Positions 8,767 through 18,119 of a stretch of 64,000 nucleotides of DNA are shown piece by piece. The translations under genes were made by a program, and so were the position numbers. The DNA lies in contig JALWTT010000015.1 in assembly GCA_027077795.1 (NCBI GenBank), forward strand, positions 62,001 through 126,000, in the 5' to 3' direction. The notes below the pieces were generated by a model. It ran no database searches and was not told the origin of the DNA. It saw only the letters and a program-made list of their open reading frames with translations. The stretch is from Thermotogaceae bacterium. Its GTDB lineage: Bacteria; Thermotogota; Thermotogae; Thermotogales; Thermotogaceae. Positions within the stretch are counted from its first letter, which is position 1. Each line of letters starts with the position of its first letter.

Positions 8767-10489
8767 CCATGATCACCGGCGGACTGTATTCATCGAGAAT
8801 TTTCCTAACGGCTGATGCCACATCACTGGATCTGATGATCTCCTTCTCACTGGAATATCTCTTTTTTATCTCAACCTTTTCATCTTTAGCCATCTTTCCG
8901 ACGGTTATTCTCACAGGAATTCCTATGAGATCAGCGTCGTTGAATTTCACGCCAGGTGTGATCATCCTGTCGTCTATCAGCACTTCGATACCACCTTCAA
9001 GAAGTTTTCTGTATATCTTTTCACCTAATTTCACCTGTTTTTCCCTGTTCATGTTTACCACAATCACAACGACTTGGAATGGGGCGATGGATTTGGGCCA
9101 AATAATCCCTTTGTCATCGTGATATTGCTCGACGACTGCTGAGATCGTTCTTGAAACTCCCCAACCGTAGCATCCCATTATGAGTGGTTTCATGGTTCCA
9201 TCTCTATCCATGTAGTACGCCTTCATGGCTTCAGAGTACTTTGTTCCAAGCTTGAACACGTGCCCAAGTTCTATCCCCTTTGTTCCTTTCAACGGGGCAC
9301 CGCACACCGGACACGGATCCCCTTCTTTAACCATCCTGAGATCTGCCCATTCATTCACTTTGAAATCTTTTCCAAGGTTTGCGTTTCTGTAATGTCTATC
9401 TATAGCCATTCCACCAACGACGGCGTTTTTAACATACCTAACACTCTCATCTGCAACAATTTTCATGTCTTTGTTCAATCCAACAGGACCAACGAAACCT
9501 ATTGGTACCCCTATTTCCTCTTCCACTTCCTCCGGGGTGGCCATTCTCAGTGACTGATCGTTCAGATACTCTTTGAGCTTTTCCTCATTCAACTCCAAGT
9601 CACCCCTTATGAGTACCATTACCATTCCTTCTCTTCCCATGTACAAAAGGGATTTAATGATTTTCTCTTTTCGAACGCCGAGAAAATCGGCCACTTGTTC
9701 AACAGTTTTCACACCTGGAGTTTCAACAAGCTCGAGTGGTCTTTCTTCTTCCTCTTGTTCCTCGTATTTTCCAACGTAAGGAGTTCTCTCATCACTAGCT
9801 TGATAGCCACATTTGTCGCAATACAGAACGTTGCTCTCTCCTATGGGAGCCAAGGATACAAATTCGTGGGATTCGTTCCCACCTATCGCACCAGAGGAAG
9901 CTTCTATTATCAGGTACTTAAGACCTATTCTCTTCATAATTTCCTCATAAGCTTTTTTCATGTTCTGATAAACCTCATCAAGGGATTCCCAGTTGGAATG
10001 AAAAGAATAGGCATCCTTCATTATGAACTCTCTAGCTCTGAGAAGCCCAAACCTCGGTCTCAGTTCATCACGGTACTTGTTAGCAATTTGATACACCGTC
10101 ACTGGAAGCTGCTTGTAAGAGCTGATCTCATTTCTCATCAGGAATGTGACCACTTCTTCATGAGTTGGACCGAGCGTGAAATCCCTTTCGTGCCTATCTT
10201 TGAACTTCATCATGGTTGGGCCATAATCATCCCATCTTCCGGTGGTTTTCCAAAGCTCCGCAGGTTGTATGATTGGCATCAGCATTTCTTGGGCCTCTAT
10301 GGAATCCATCTCTTCCCTCACAATCTTCCAGACTTTATCCAAGACCCTTTTACCGAGTGGAAGATAGTTGAAAACACCTGCGGTGACTTTCCTGATGAAT
10401 GCCCCTCTTACAAGGTATTCATGGCTTTTTATCTCCGCATCCGCAGGCTTTTCCTTGAGAGTTGGCGCAAAGAGCTTTGAAAATCTCAT
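8753..10489 (-). CDS. proS: Prolyl-tRNA synthetase (bacterial type with editing insertion)
   Basis: This 578-residue class II aminoacyl-tRNA synthetase charges tRNA-Pro. Motif 2 is visible as [20 protein letters not shown] (about residue 135) and motif 3 as [14 protein letters not shown]. Between them sits the YbaK-like editing insertion (about residues 235-380), which in this family clears alanyl-tRNA-Pro. A CPVCG segment precedes motif 3. I chose ATG 10489, preceded by AGGGGTGATTGT; the frame extends five codons further to a TTG that overlaps the wecB stop, but that would leave no ribosome-binding site. Operon order is wecB, proS, then the AI-2E-like gene. Confidence 0.97.
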   Translation of the reverse strand: MRFSKLFAPTLKEKPADAEIKSHEYLVRGAFIRKVTAGVFNYLPLGKRVLDKVWKIVREEMDSIEAQEMLMPIIQPAELWKTTGRWDDYGPTMMKFKDRHERDFTLGPTHEEVVTFLMRNEISSYKQLPVTVYQIANKYRDELRPRFGLLRAREFIMKDAYSFHSNWESLDEVYQNMKKAYEEIMKRIGLKYLIIEASSGAIGGNESHEFVSLAPIGESNVLYCDKCGYQASDERTPYVGKYEEQEEEERPLELVETPGVKTVEQVADFLGVRKEKIIKSLLYMGREGMVMVLIRGDLELNEEKLKEYLNDQSLRMATPEEVEEEIGVPIGFVGPVGLNKDMKIVADESVRYVKNAVVGGMAIDRHYRNANLGKDFKVNEWADLRMVKEGDPCPVCGAPLKGTKGIELGHVFKLGTKYSEAMKAYYMDRDGTMKPLIMGCYGWGVSRTISAVVEQYHDDKGIIWPKSIAPFQVVVIVVNMNREKQVKLGEKIYRKLLEGGIEVLIDDRMITPGVKFNDADLIGIPVRITVGKMAKDEKVEIKKRYSSEKEIIRSSDVASAVRKILDEYSPPVIMDEET

Positions 10490-10500
10490 ACAATCACCCC

Positions 10501-11571
10501 TCAATCTTTGATTCCTTCGTTCAAGATAATGTCGACTATTCTCTGCGAGGCTCTACCATCCCCAAATGGGTTTTTCAGCTTTTTTGGAGAAAATTTCAGC
10601 GCTTTTTCTAAGCTCTGATACACTTTCTCTTTGGATGTCCCTGCCAGAATTCCCCACCTGTTTTCGATGAGCTCCGGACGTTCCGTCGTTTCCCTGACCA
10701 CAACAACGAATTTTCCAAAGGAAGGAGCCTCTTCCTGCACACCACCGGAATCAGTCACAACGAAAACGCAATTTTCCAGAAGTGACAGAAATTTTATGTA
10801 ATCAACCGGTTCTATCAATATCGCATTTTCGCAATTTCCAAGAGCTTCATAAACAACTTCTCTAACTTTCGGATTTTTGTGAACGGGAAATACAATTTTC
10901 AAGTTGTGCTCTTTAGAAAAGTACTTTAGGGCAGCTAGAACACTTCTCATCTTTTCCCCCCAGTTTTCCCTCCTGTGCATGGTCACCAATATGTAGTTCT
11001 CATACTCTATGGTACTCAAATTGAACCTCTCTCGTATGATCTTCATGGCATCCACAACGGTGTTACCAGTTATGAAAATTTTCTTTTCACATATTCCTTC
11101 CTTCAGAAGATTTTCTTTCGCTCTTCTCGTTGGAGCGAAGGTGAAATCTGCAAGTCTGTCTATGAGCATCCTGTTCATTTCTTCTGGAAATGGATCCCTT
11201 GGATTTCCACTCCTCAATCCAGCTTCTATATGAGCAATTCTTATGCCCATATGAAAAGCTGCTAGTGCAGATGCCATTGCACTGGTTGTATCTCCCTGAA
11301 CTAGAAGTATGTCTATTTCTCTTTGGGACAAGATTTCATCCATGTTTTTCAAGATTCTGGAAGCAACAGCATTTAGACTTTGGTTGTGGGTCATTATATT
11401 CATATCGATATCTGGTTTTATGCCGAAAACTTCAAGCATTGTATCCATCATTTCTCTATGTTGAGCTGTTGCAATCATGAGAGGGTTCAATCCTTTATCC
11501 TTGAACTCTTTGTAAACAGGGGCTATTTTGATAACTTCCGGCCTTGTTCCAAACGCTATCGCCACTCTCAA
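10501..11571 (-). CDS. wecB: UDP-N-acetylglucosamine 2-epimerase (non-hydrolysing)
   Basis: At 356 residues this is the normal length for the WecB/MnaA family, which interconverts UDP-GlcNAc and UDP-ManNAc for surface polysaccharides. It begins with the [12 protein letters not shown] signature. It continues with [27 protein letters not shown] and the C-terminal UDP-binding block [11 protein letters not shown]. The start is TTG 11571, about six bases after GGAGGG and one base after the previous gene's stop. No other surface-sugar gene lies nearby, so its pathway is not shown by context. Confidence 0.95.
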   Translation of the reverse strand: MRVAIAFGTRPEVIKIAPVYKEFKDKGLNPLMIATAQHREMMDTMLEVFGIKPDIDMNIMTHNQSLNAVASRILKNMDEILSQREIDILLVQGDTTSAMASALAAFHMGIRIAHIEAGLRSGNPRDPFPEEMNRMLIDRLADFTFAPTRRAKENLLKEGICEKKIFITGNTVVDAMKIIRERFNLSTIEYENYILVTMHRRENWGEKMRSVLAALKYFSKEHNLKIVFPVHKNPKVREVVYEALGNCENAILIEPVDYIKFLSLLENCVFVVTDSGGVQEEAPSFGKFVVVVRETTERPELIENRWGILAGTSKEKVYQSLEKALKFSPKKLKNPFGDGRASQRIVDIILNEGIKD

Positions 11572-11572
11572 G

Positions 11573-12007
11573 TTAGTTCCCTCCTGAATCTGCTATAACC
11601 TTCATTGGAAGTGAGTCCACCCAGATCTCTTTAACTGCGTTTTCCTCAAGGTCGGCATAGAGTTTCACATTCTCTTGCCCTTCTATTCTATCCACCTCGA
11701 AGAAGGGCTTGCTAAACCTTCTGGAAAGGTTCAACGATTCCTTTGAGAGATTTAGATCCTTTTCTTTGACAACCCCGCTCACTCCCATTTTCAAGACGTC
11801 CTCTATGAATATAGGCGAAGTTTCCTTGATCAGAACGAGTTCCCCCATGAGATCGTATGGGAAACTCCCTTCCGCTTTATAATAGTTCTTCATTCTTTTG
11901 AGTGCTCGGTTTGAGATAAAGACAATCTTTCCGTAGTACTTGATTTCGTCTCCTTCTCTGAGCTTCCTTGCAATACTCCAGGATAGAGGATACCTCAGAA
12001 CTATCAA
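11573..12007 (-). CDS. Short degenerate fumarase beta-subunit-like (Fumerase_C) protein
   Basis: This 144-residue protein follows the class I fumarase/tartrate dehydratase beta-subunit pattern. The order is PLSWSIARKLREGDEIKYYG, then ALKRM, FPYDLMGELVLI and a late EIWVDSLPMKVIADSGGN. It is shorter than the usual roughly 180 residues, and the segment that carries the GPTTSGRMD-type active-site motif is replaced by unrelated sequence. Catalysis is therefore unlikely unless the protein does something new. The start is TTG 12007 behind AAGGGAGAG. No alpha subunit lies beside it; trmB is upstream and wecB downstream. Confidence 0.65.
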   Translation of the reverse strand: MIVLRYPLSWSIARKLREGDEIKYYGKIVFISNRALKRMKNYYKAEGSFPYDLMGELVLIKETSPIFIEDVLKMGVSGVVKEKDLNLSKESLNLSRRFSKPFFEVDRIEGQENVKLYADLEENAVKEIWVDSLPMKVIADSGGN

Positions 12008-12056
12008 GAATTCATCTCTCCCTTCACTTGTATAAGATTATCCACTACCCTTCTTT

Positions 12057-12986
12057 TCAAGTCAAACTTATCTTCTTGGAAATCTCTCTGACGGACCATT
12101 TAACCGAGGGAGTTCTATAAGGCTGACAGGTATTATCCAGCTTAACTATCCAAAAATCCCTGTGCTTTTCCACCAAAATGTTGTAATGCTGTTCAAAACC
12201 ACCGTCAGAGGATACGATCTTTAAAAGGTGCGTATTCTCGTTTGAAGATGAGAAAACCTCTTTAACCACGAACACCTTTTTACCACTCTTGAACACTTTC
12301 CCCACGAGTAATTTGAGCTTTCCAGAGTCTAGAAAATCTATTTTCTGGTGCACATCTTCTCCTCCCCATGCAATTCTCTCGACGGTTGCTGAGCGGACCT
12401 TTTCCGCCCTTATGAGGTATGTGTGCCTTCCCATGGACAACCACTTTTTTTCGTACCTCGTTTGAACTTCCCTTCTTTTATCCACCATCACCGGGAATAC
12501 TCTGAAAAGTCCACTGGAAAGAATCTTATCATACACTTCCTGTGAATATTGCCTATTGTCTGTCATGAGTTCAAAAACTCCGTCGCTTTTCAACACAGCA
12601 GCTAGGGTTTCAACGAAATCCCCGTGTGTTATTCTCCTGCCTTCGTGTTTTTTCTTGCTCCAGGGGCATGGAAAGTTAATGTACACATGGCTCACCGAAT
12701 CGTTTGGAAAGAGTTCTCTCAACCCAAATCTTCCATCGATCATAACCAGTCTGACGTTTTCCACACCATAGCGATAGAACTTTTTCTGCGCCTTGACAAA
12801 AGATGTTATTGAGAGTTCAAATCCAATGAAATTCACTTCCGGCATCTTCCGTGCTTGATGCAGGAGAAATTCACCGTTCCCAAAACCAATTTCAACTCTC
12901 ATTTCGGATTCCCTTCCAAAGATTTTCCCCCAGTCAAGTGGAAGTTCCTCTCTTTCGGGTTTAATATGGTATCTAAGCCATTCCAT
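12057..12986 (-). CDS. trmB: tRNA (guanine-N7-)-methyltransferase with C-terminal extension
   Basis: This protein methylates G46 of tRNA using SAM. Of 309 residues, the first 200 or so form the TrmB domain: the SAM site VEIGFGNGEFLLHQAR near residue 32, and the family motif seen here as NFPCPWSKKKHEGRR (the usual Asp after NFP is Cys). About 100 further residues form a beta-rich extension, which I believe also occurs in Thermotoga homologues. ATG 12986 is chosen because GGAGGG sits five bases upstream; the frame extends 21 codons further into the preceding gene. The 49-base gap to the next gene shows no terminator. Confidence 0.92.
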   Translation of the reverse strand: MEWLRYHIKPEREELPLDWGKIFGRESEMRVEIGFGNGEFLLHQARKMPEVNFIGFELSITSFVKAQKKFYRYGVENVRLVMIDGRFGLRELFPNDSVSHVYINFPCPWSKKKHEGRRITHGDFVETLAAVLKSDGVFELMTDNRQYSQEVYDKILSSGLFRVFPVMVDKRREVQTRYEKKWLSMGRHTYLIRAEKVRSATVERIAWGGEDVHQKIDFLDSGKLKLLVGKVFKSGKKVFVVKEVFSSSNENTHLLKIVSSDGGFEQHYNILVEKHRDFWIVKLDNTCQPYRTPSVKWSVREISKKISLT

Positions 12987-13033
12987 GTGATCCCTCCAAA
13001 ACGATTTTATCAAGCATGTCTTGTATGGTTCTT

Positions 13034-14515
13034 CTAGCTTATGTTCCAAAATTTTTTCACTAAGTCACTCCATAAAAGAGCACTTTTGAACTTGAATCCA
13101 ACCATTCTGTCGTCATTGGAATAGAAGAACACCTCTCCTCTTCCCTCAGTTATGAAGGTTCTAACATCTTCCTTTTTCAGGATTCTTCTGCCATATTTGA
13201 TCGCATTTTCGCTGAACGTGACCAGCACCCTCTTCCCTAGAGACTTTCCATATGGGTCTATCAATTCACCCTCCTCGCTGTAGCATGGAGTGAGTGAGCT
13301 GTATACTTCATCGTGAATGTTCCAGAGTTCTCCCACAGTGGGCTTTTTTACCTCAAAGCCGCACCTTTCACATTTCAACCCTCCTTTACTAGATGAAATA
13401 CTGTGAAATTCCTTGCATTTCGGACACCTATAGATGTACTTTTCAACCCCTTTGTATGAGGGATACCTGTCATCTGGGGATACAGAGGGTTTTTCTAAAA
13501 ATTCTTCTAATTCTCTCAAATTCTCAAAGCACCTAACCCTGGCGAAAACCTTACCCGGTAGGAACTTCTTCCCCCATCTGGGGTAGAGAAGGTGGGCTTT
13601 TTCTATGCGAATTCCTATTAGAGGTTTCGGGACTTTCTGTGTCAACTTGTCGAAACCTTCTTTGACGCCGATAAATCTTCCATCCCAACTTCTCTCAGAC
13701 TCTGGAAATATCCCTATTCTTCCATTTCTTTTCACGTAGGAGATGATCTTTATTATCGCTCTCGTATCAGGTTTGTGCCTTTTTATCGGGAAACTCCCAA
13801 CCAATTTGAGTAGCCATTTATTTCTCTCGAAGTGAAAGTACGATATAGGAAAGGAAACGAATCTTGAAAGAGTATATACTATGACAGCAAAGTCAAGGTA
13901 TGTAACATGGTTTGCGACGACCATATATCCTTTTTCTGGAATTTCACATTCCTTCTCGAATTTGATATTCCATGTAAACCATGAAATTACATGGCCAACG
14001 TAGAACAGAAGTTGGAAAAGCAAAGGAGGACATCTGTCATCCATTCTAGGAAGTCTTGGAAAAAACGCTGGGACTTCTTTCCGATACTCTTCGTATTCTG
14101 GGAATTTCTTCAAAAGCTTTCTCTCCTCATAAAAAGCGGTGAATAAGACTATAAGCGTAGAAAATGCTGAGGATGCTATGAGAGATCCTAAGTTTCCAAA
14201 TTTCAAGGCTAGTCCATTGATATACAGGATGAATCCGAAATACATTGGGTGACGGCACATGGAGTAAGTTCCGCACTTTAAAAGCTTTTTCGGTGGGCAG
14301 CAGTATGCCACCCCTCCACCATCTATGAGAGCGTATGAAGCGCTTATTAAACCAAATGTAAAACCAATCCATCCTAGTACCGTACCAGCAATCTTTCCCC
14401 ACTCGGGAATCATGTGACTATCCATGTAACCACCGATTGCTACAACAGCAATGGGAAGTACTATCCAGTAGAAGATAAAGAGAATTGCCCCAATCGCTAT
14501 GTGCTTCCAATACAC
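13034..14515 (-). CDS. Fusion: isoprenylcysteine-methyltransferase-like membrane domain, PlsC acyltransferase, zinc ribbon
   Basis: This 493-residue protein has three parts. Residues 1-170 are a membrane methyltransferase-like domain of the ICMT/PEMT type, with GTYSMCRHPMYFGFILYING and a closing EERKLLKKFPEYEEYRKEVP. Residues 180-350 are a PlsC-type acyltransferase, with NHVTYLD (the NHx4D catalytic box) and FPESERSWDG (an FPEGxRS variant). Residues 355-405 carry CPKC and CERC pairs that form a zinc ribbon, followed by a short C-terminal domain. Membrane-lipid modification is the natural inference; the substrate is unknown. GTG 14515 follows GAGGTGA, whereas the upstream in-frame GTG (14539) has no ribosome-binding site. 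Confidence 0.85.
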   Translation of the reverse strand: MYWKHIAIGAILFIFYWIVLPIAVVAIGGYMDSHMIPEWGKIAGTVLGWIGFTFGLISASYALIDGGGVAYCCPPKKLLKCGTYSMCRHPMYFGFILYINGLALKFGNLGSLIASSAFSTLIVLFTAFYEERKLLKKFPEYEEYRKEVPAFFPRLPRMDDRCPPLLFQLLFYVGHVISWFTWNIKFEKECEIPEKGYMVVANHVTYLDFAVIVYTLSRFVSFPISYFHFERNKWLLKLVGSFPIKRHKPDTRAIIKIISYVKRNGRIGIFPESERSWDGRFIGVKEGFDKLTQKVPKPLIGIRIEKAHLLYPRWGKKFLPGKVFARVRCFENLRELEEFLEKPSVSPDDRYPSYKGVEKYIYRCPKCKEFHSISSSKGGLKCERCGFEVKKPTVGELWNIHDEVYSSLTPCYSEEGELIDPYGKSLGKRVLVTFSENAIKYGRRILKKEDVRTFITEGRGEVFFYSNDDRMVGFKFKSALLWSDLVKKFWNIS

Positions 14516-14519
14516 TCTA

Positions 14520-15104
14520 TCACCTCGCGAAAGCTGCACTCATGTATTCCACTAAGTTGTTAAGAATGTGAACAACTATCCCGGGTAATATGGATCCGCT
14601 TATTTCCCTCAGATACGCCATGAATATTCCAGCTATGAACACCTGTGGAAACAGGACAAATGGATGGAATATGGAGAATATCAACCCAGATATCACGATA
14701 GTCCATTCCGTTTTGAGCCTCTGGCGAAGATACTCTTGCATGTACCCCCGGAACATGAACTCTTCAACGGTTGGAGCTACTAGCGTTATGAGCAAAAATA
14801 CCGAGGCAGAATTTACATTCACGTTATCCTGAACTTTGAGCTGGACGGGAAAGAGGATGTTCACAATGTATCCTATAGAGAAGAAAATGGGAAAGGCCAC
14901 TAGACCCTTCAGAATCCCAGATTTCACATCGGGTATCCAAAACTTGAACCATATAGTGTCCTTTTTCATGAAGAGCAAGGTTATGGCCAGCATCAGGGAA
15001 TAATAAGCGTATGACATATACATGCCGGAAATTCCTCCTGTTGTTGGGAGTACAGCCAAGGCTACTATCAAATAGATCAGAAATCTGGTTGTTGATATCT
15101 TCAA
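14520..15104 (-). CDS. CPBP family intramembrane metalloprotease
   Basis: At 194 residues with about six hydrophobic segments, this shows the three CPBP (CAAX protease/bacteriocin-processing) motifs. These are EEFMFRG (EExxxR, about residue 115), FSIFH (FxxxH) and HILNN (HxxxN), which together form the zinc site in the membrane. Family members cleave prenylated or membrane substrates. It is followed at once by the ICMT-like fusion, notable because eukaryotic CAAX processing pairs the same two activities, but no CAAX substrate is visible here. It starts with TTG, overlapping the previous stop (TTGA). Confidence 0.88.
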   Translation of the reverse strand: MKISTTRFLIYLIVALAVLPTTGGISGMYMSYAYYSLMLAITLLFMKKDTIWFKFWIPDVKSGILKGLVAFPIFFSIGYIVNILFPVQLKVQDNVNVNSASVFLLITLVAPTVEEFMFRGYMQEYLRQRLKTEWTIVISGLIFSIFHPFVLFPQVFIAGIFMAYLREISGSILPGIVVHILNNLVEYMSAAFAR

Positions 15105-15895
15105 CCTATACCAGCCCCTTTGAGAAAGGCTTCATATCCGTTCAGTGTTCTCCTCATCATGTTGGTAGCCTTTTCTAAAGGATTCACCTTCCATAGCTCT
15201 TCCAGTGGAAGAGTTGCCGTTGCGATTATTCTGCCTTGCTTTGAAAGCTTGGAAAATCTGGATGTTGACAGCTTCATCCTACTTTTAATGACCTTCGCCA
15301 TTTCTGAAAGGAGTGGTATTTTATCGTCGTCGACGTAATCTGGTGCGGTGAAAGCTATGTGTATGCCATCATCATCCACCGAGGTATAGATGTTCTCCGA
15401 TGCGTGGTTCTTGAGATCCAAGATTCTGTTGAAAACAACGTCGTTTACTTTCTCAGCAAAACAGATATTTTCAGATCCCTTGATCTTTTCTTGGAATATC
15501 TCCTTTTTCATCCACTTATCAGGGCCAACTATGGCTAAAAACTTCACTTTCAAGGGAAGCTCAAATATTCCGCTTTTTACTGAAGGAACAGGCCAGCCAA
15601 ACACCTCTCCTATTATCTTTGAAATGTTTTGAATATCCACAGTCATTCTGTAAGGTGAGGGAGATTTAACAAATGGATCAGAAAGCGTCATACCGGCCAG
15701 GAGATTTCCATCACCCAAAACAGCTATGACTATCTGCAAGTTGGAGGGAATAGAGTGAACAACAGCTGCTTTGTGTGAGCTGCTTATTCTATCCTTGTAG
15801 GCTTGTAGAAACTCCCGGGATTTCTCCCTCAGATCTTCTACGTTTTCCAAGATCCTTGAGAGCTTCTCACAAACTTCTTTTGGACCCAGTTTCAA
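15101..15895 (-). CDS. Unrecognised protein in the MoxR/VWA operon
   Basis: This 264-residue protein has no signal peptide or membrane segment. An N-terminal alpha-helical stretch (residues 1-45, charged) is followed by an alternating beta/alpha region and a final helix. I recognise no family. It is locked into the operon by TTGA overlaps on both sides, between the DUF2201/VWA protein and the CPBP protease. A role as partner or substrate of the MoxR-VWA pair is inference from position only. Confidence 0.75.
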   Translation of the reverse strand: MKLGPKEVCEKLSRILENVEDLREKSREFLQAYKDRISSSHKAAVVHSIPSNLQIVIAVLGDGNLLAGMTLSDPFVKSPSPYRMTVDIQNISKIIGEVFGWPVPSVKSGIFELPLKVKFLAIVGPDKWMKKEIFQEKIKGSENICFAEKVNDVVFNRILDLKNHASENIYTSVDDDGIHIAFTAPDYVDDDKIPLLSEMAKVIKSRMKLSTSRFSKLSKQGRIIATATLPLEELWKVNPLEKATNMMRRTLNGYEAFLKGAGIG

Positions 15896-17058
15896 CTTAT
15901 CACCACCACCGATGGAGAACCGTACATCTTCATTGCTTCATTCTTGAATTCAGTACTATGATATTTAGACAGCACAAAAAGGATCCGCCTCCTGCTCAGC
16001 GGAACATCTGCATGTCCATCCGTGAACACTATTACTCCCTCTGTCTTGAGATTTTCTTCTACATAGCTCACAGCCGGCTGAAGATCTGTTTCCCCTCCAC
16101 CGACTATTTCCAGATCTCTCCAATCTCCTTTCCTGTACCTTGCGACGACCGTAACGTTACTGTCAACTTGAACCAGATAAACCTCACCTTCAGTGAGTTT
16201 TACCAAAGCCTCTATTTCTGACAAGAAATCATTTATCTCACTTTCAATGATACTCCCGGATGTATCTATGACCACGGCTAACCTTGATCTGTATTCATGC
16301 CGCCATCCGGGTTGGTCTTCATATCTTCTGTTTGGCCTCAGAGGTGTCGAATACCTCTCTCCTTTCATGGAAACTCCCATGAACCTCCTGACCAGCACTT
16401 TCCAGTTGAGAGCAGGTTTTGAAAGAACTCTCTCAACAATTCTCTGAACACCCGATGGTAAGCTATTTCCATACATGTTGAAAGCCTTTCCAACTTTGCT
16501 TTTGGTTATCTCAAGTATCATGTCAAAGTTGACATCAGAGCTGGAGTTGTGATCATCTGGTGATGACGGAAGTGCCTCTATATCGTACCTTCCCAATTCC
16601 TCAAATCTTTTCAGGATCCAGTCGTGGTAAAACTCTGCCGTTTCTCCCGGATATTGTGGTGGTGGGACAGCAAAGATATATTCGTTATCTACTCCATGTC
16701 CTTCCTCGATGAGCTGATTCAGCGAAACTCCAAACGCGTCGAGTTCCTCTATGTATTGATTTATCGAGGCATCCATGGCCAAATCCCATATCTTTTTATC
16801 CCTTCTATCTTTTGGCTTTATCAGGAAATGCAGGTTTATAAGGTGCATCACCTCATGCTTTAAAAGAGCTTTTATAAATCTCATATCTTTGTTTTCCATC
16901 TTGGGATTGTAAAACAAAAGAATATCCCCGTTCCTTGAAAAGCCCAGAGAGATGGTTCTAACGGAATCCATCTTGATCCTCTTCATACCTATCAAAATGT
17001 ATAGGTAGAATGGTGATTCTTTTCCAAGCTCTATGAGAGCCCTTTCCAGTTTCTTCAT
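15892..17058 (-). CDS. DUF2201-type protein: metallopeptidase-like domain plus VWA-like domain
   Basis: Of 388 residues, the N-terminal half has a zinc-peptidase-like HEVMH motif (about residue 90) in the VWA-containing metallopeptidase fold. The C-terminal half is VWA-like with a MIDAS motif DTSGSI (about residue 270) and a later TDGH. This two-domain arrangement (PF13203 plus PF09967) is normally encoded beside a MoxR-type ATPase, as here (ATGA overlap with it). Such pairs act in metal insertion or complex remodelling, but the target is unknown. Both catalytic-looking motifs are intact. Confidence 0.88.
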   Translation of the reverse strand: MKKLERALIELGKESPFYLYILIGMKRIKMDSVRTISLGFSRNGDILLFYNPKMENKDMRFIKALLKHEVMHLINLHFLIKPKDRRDKKIWDLAMDASINQYIEELDAFGVSLNQLIEEGHGVDNEYIFAVPPPQYPGETAEFYHDWILKRFEELGRYDIEALPSSPDDHNSSSDVNFDMILEITKSKVGKAFNMYGNSLPSGVQRIVERVLSKPALNWKVLVRRFMGVSMKGERYSTPLRPNRRYEDQPGWRHEYRSRLAVVIDTSGSIIESEINDFLSEIEALVKLTEGEVYLVQVDSNVTVVARYRKGDWRDLEIVGGGETDLQPAVSYVEENLKTEGVIVFTDGHADVPLSRRRILFVLSKYHSTEFKNEAMKMYGSPSVVVIS

Positions 17059-18119
17059 ATGCTTCTCACCATTTCAACGATCTCCTCGTGTTCCATGAGG
17101 TTTGAAAGGAGTGCGTCAAAAGTTTTCCCCCTCAAGCCGGATTTCTCCGATTCATCCACTATGTACCTCATAAGAGCGTAGAAAGACTCCTTAGGGAGCT
17201 TTCTGGATAGCAAGAAAATGTTTTCAGAAACCTTTTTTAAATTTTCAGAGATTTTCTCAAGTCGCGTGTCATCAGCCGAGGATAGGAAATCTATCACTCT
17301 TACAACCAGGGAGTTGTATTCATCTATTCCTTCGAGATCCGAGTCAAATCCTTCAAAGAGAATCCTTTCAACCGACGGAATCTCGGAATTTTTCAGATGT
17401 GAGTCGTAAAAAGCCTTGGCGGCTTCTGGACCTATTATTCCAGCTGCTAGAGTGTAACCGTACTTCTCGACTTCCTCTTCACTCAAAGTTGACAGAACTT
17501 TGCCAAGTTTGTACCAGCTCCTTGGACTAGGTTTGAGGTCTGCTCTTATCGAGACGGATCTGCTGGAAGATAAGAACTCCGGATAATTTGATATGAACTC
17601 CTTCACGGATTCGTGAATACCGTTTTCTTCAGCCCAATTTATCCATTCCGATGGATCTGGATTTATCTCGAGTATGAAAAACCTCGATATGAACGCGGGA
17701 TCAGTTATGAGCTCTGCTTGGTCGTATTCATCATCCGGCGGATTCATGGCAGCTGATATCCAAACTCCCTTTGGAAGTACATGGTTGTGAATTCGCTTAT
17801 CGATCAAAAGTTGCATAATTGCGTTCCTGATAGATCTATGCGCTCGGTTTATCTCGTCCAAAAGTAGTATGGTTTCGTCCTTCTCTGGCCACCAGTCGGG
17901 CTTGAGAAACACAGTTCTGTCCTCTCCCCTGGCCGGCAAACCTATCAGATCTCCTGGCTCCATTTGTGAGAGTATCAGTATTACAAGGTCTCTTCCTGTT
18001 TCCTGGGCTATTTCCCTCACTAGATCAGTTTTCCCCACACCAAAATGTCCAACGAGAAGAGGAATCTCTCCTACAGACATTATTTTCTTTGCTAACTTTT
18101 TGGCTTCATTTACCGTCAC
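17055..18119 (-). CDS. MoxR-family AAA ATPase
   Basis: This 354-residue AAA+ protein has Walker A GHFGVGKTDL (about residues 23-32), Walker B LLLDEINRAH and a sensor-1 stretch WISAAMNPP. MoxR ATPases work as chaperones with VWA proteins to mature or activate enzyme complexes. The gene for such a VWA protein follows with an ATGA overlap. The start is GTG 18119 with a GGGGGG ribosome-binding site, overlapping the end of the regulator gene by 14 bases. The protein is complete. Confidence 0.92.
   Translation of the reverse strand: MTVNEAKKLAKKIMSVGEIPLLVGHFGVGKTDLVREIAQETGRDLVILILSQMEPGDLIGLPARGEDRTVFLKPDWWPEKDETILLLDEINRAHRSIRNAIMQLLIDKRIHNHVLPKGVWISAAMNPPDDEYDQAELITDPAFISRFFILEINPDPSEWINWAEENGIHESVKEFISNYPEFLSSSRSVSIRADLKPSPRSWYKLGKVLSTLSEEEVEKYGYTLAAGIIGPEAAKAFYDSHLKNSEIPSVERILFEGFDSDLEGIDEYNSLVVRVIDFLSSADDTRLEKISENLKKVSENIFLLSRKLPKESFYALMRYIVDESEKSGLRGKTFDALLSNLMEHEEIVEMVRSI

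Noticed and set aside
9695-10480. 261-codon plus-strand frame opposite proS
   Set aside because: It is a shadow of the strongly supported proS gene and the product is low-complexity aromatic sequence.
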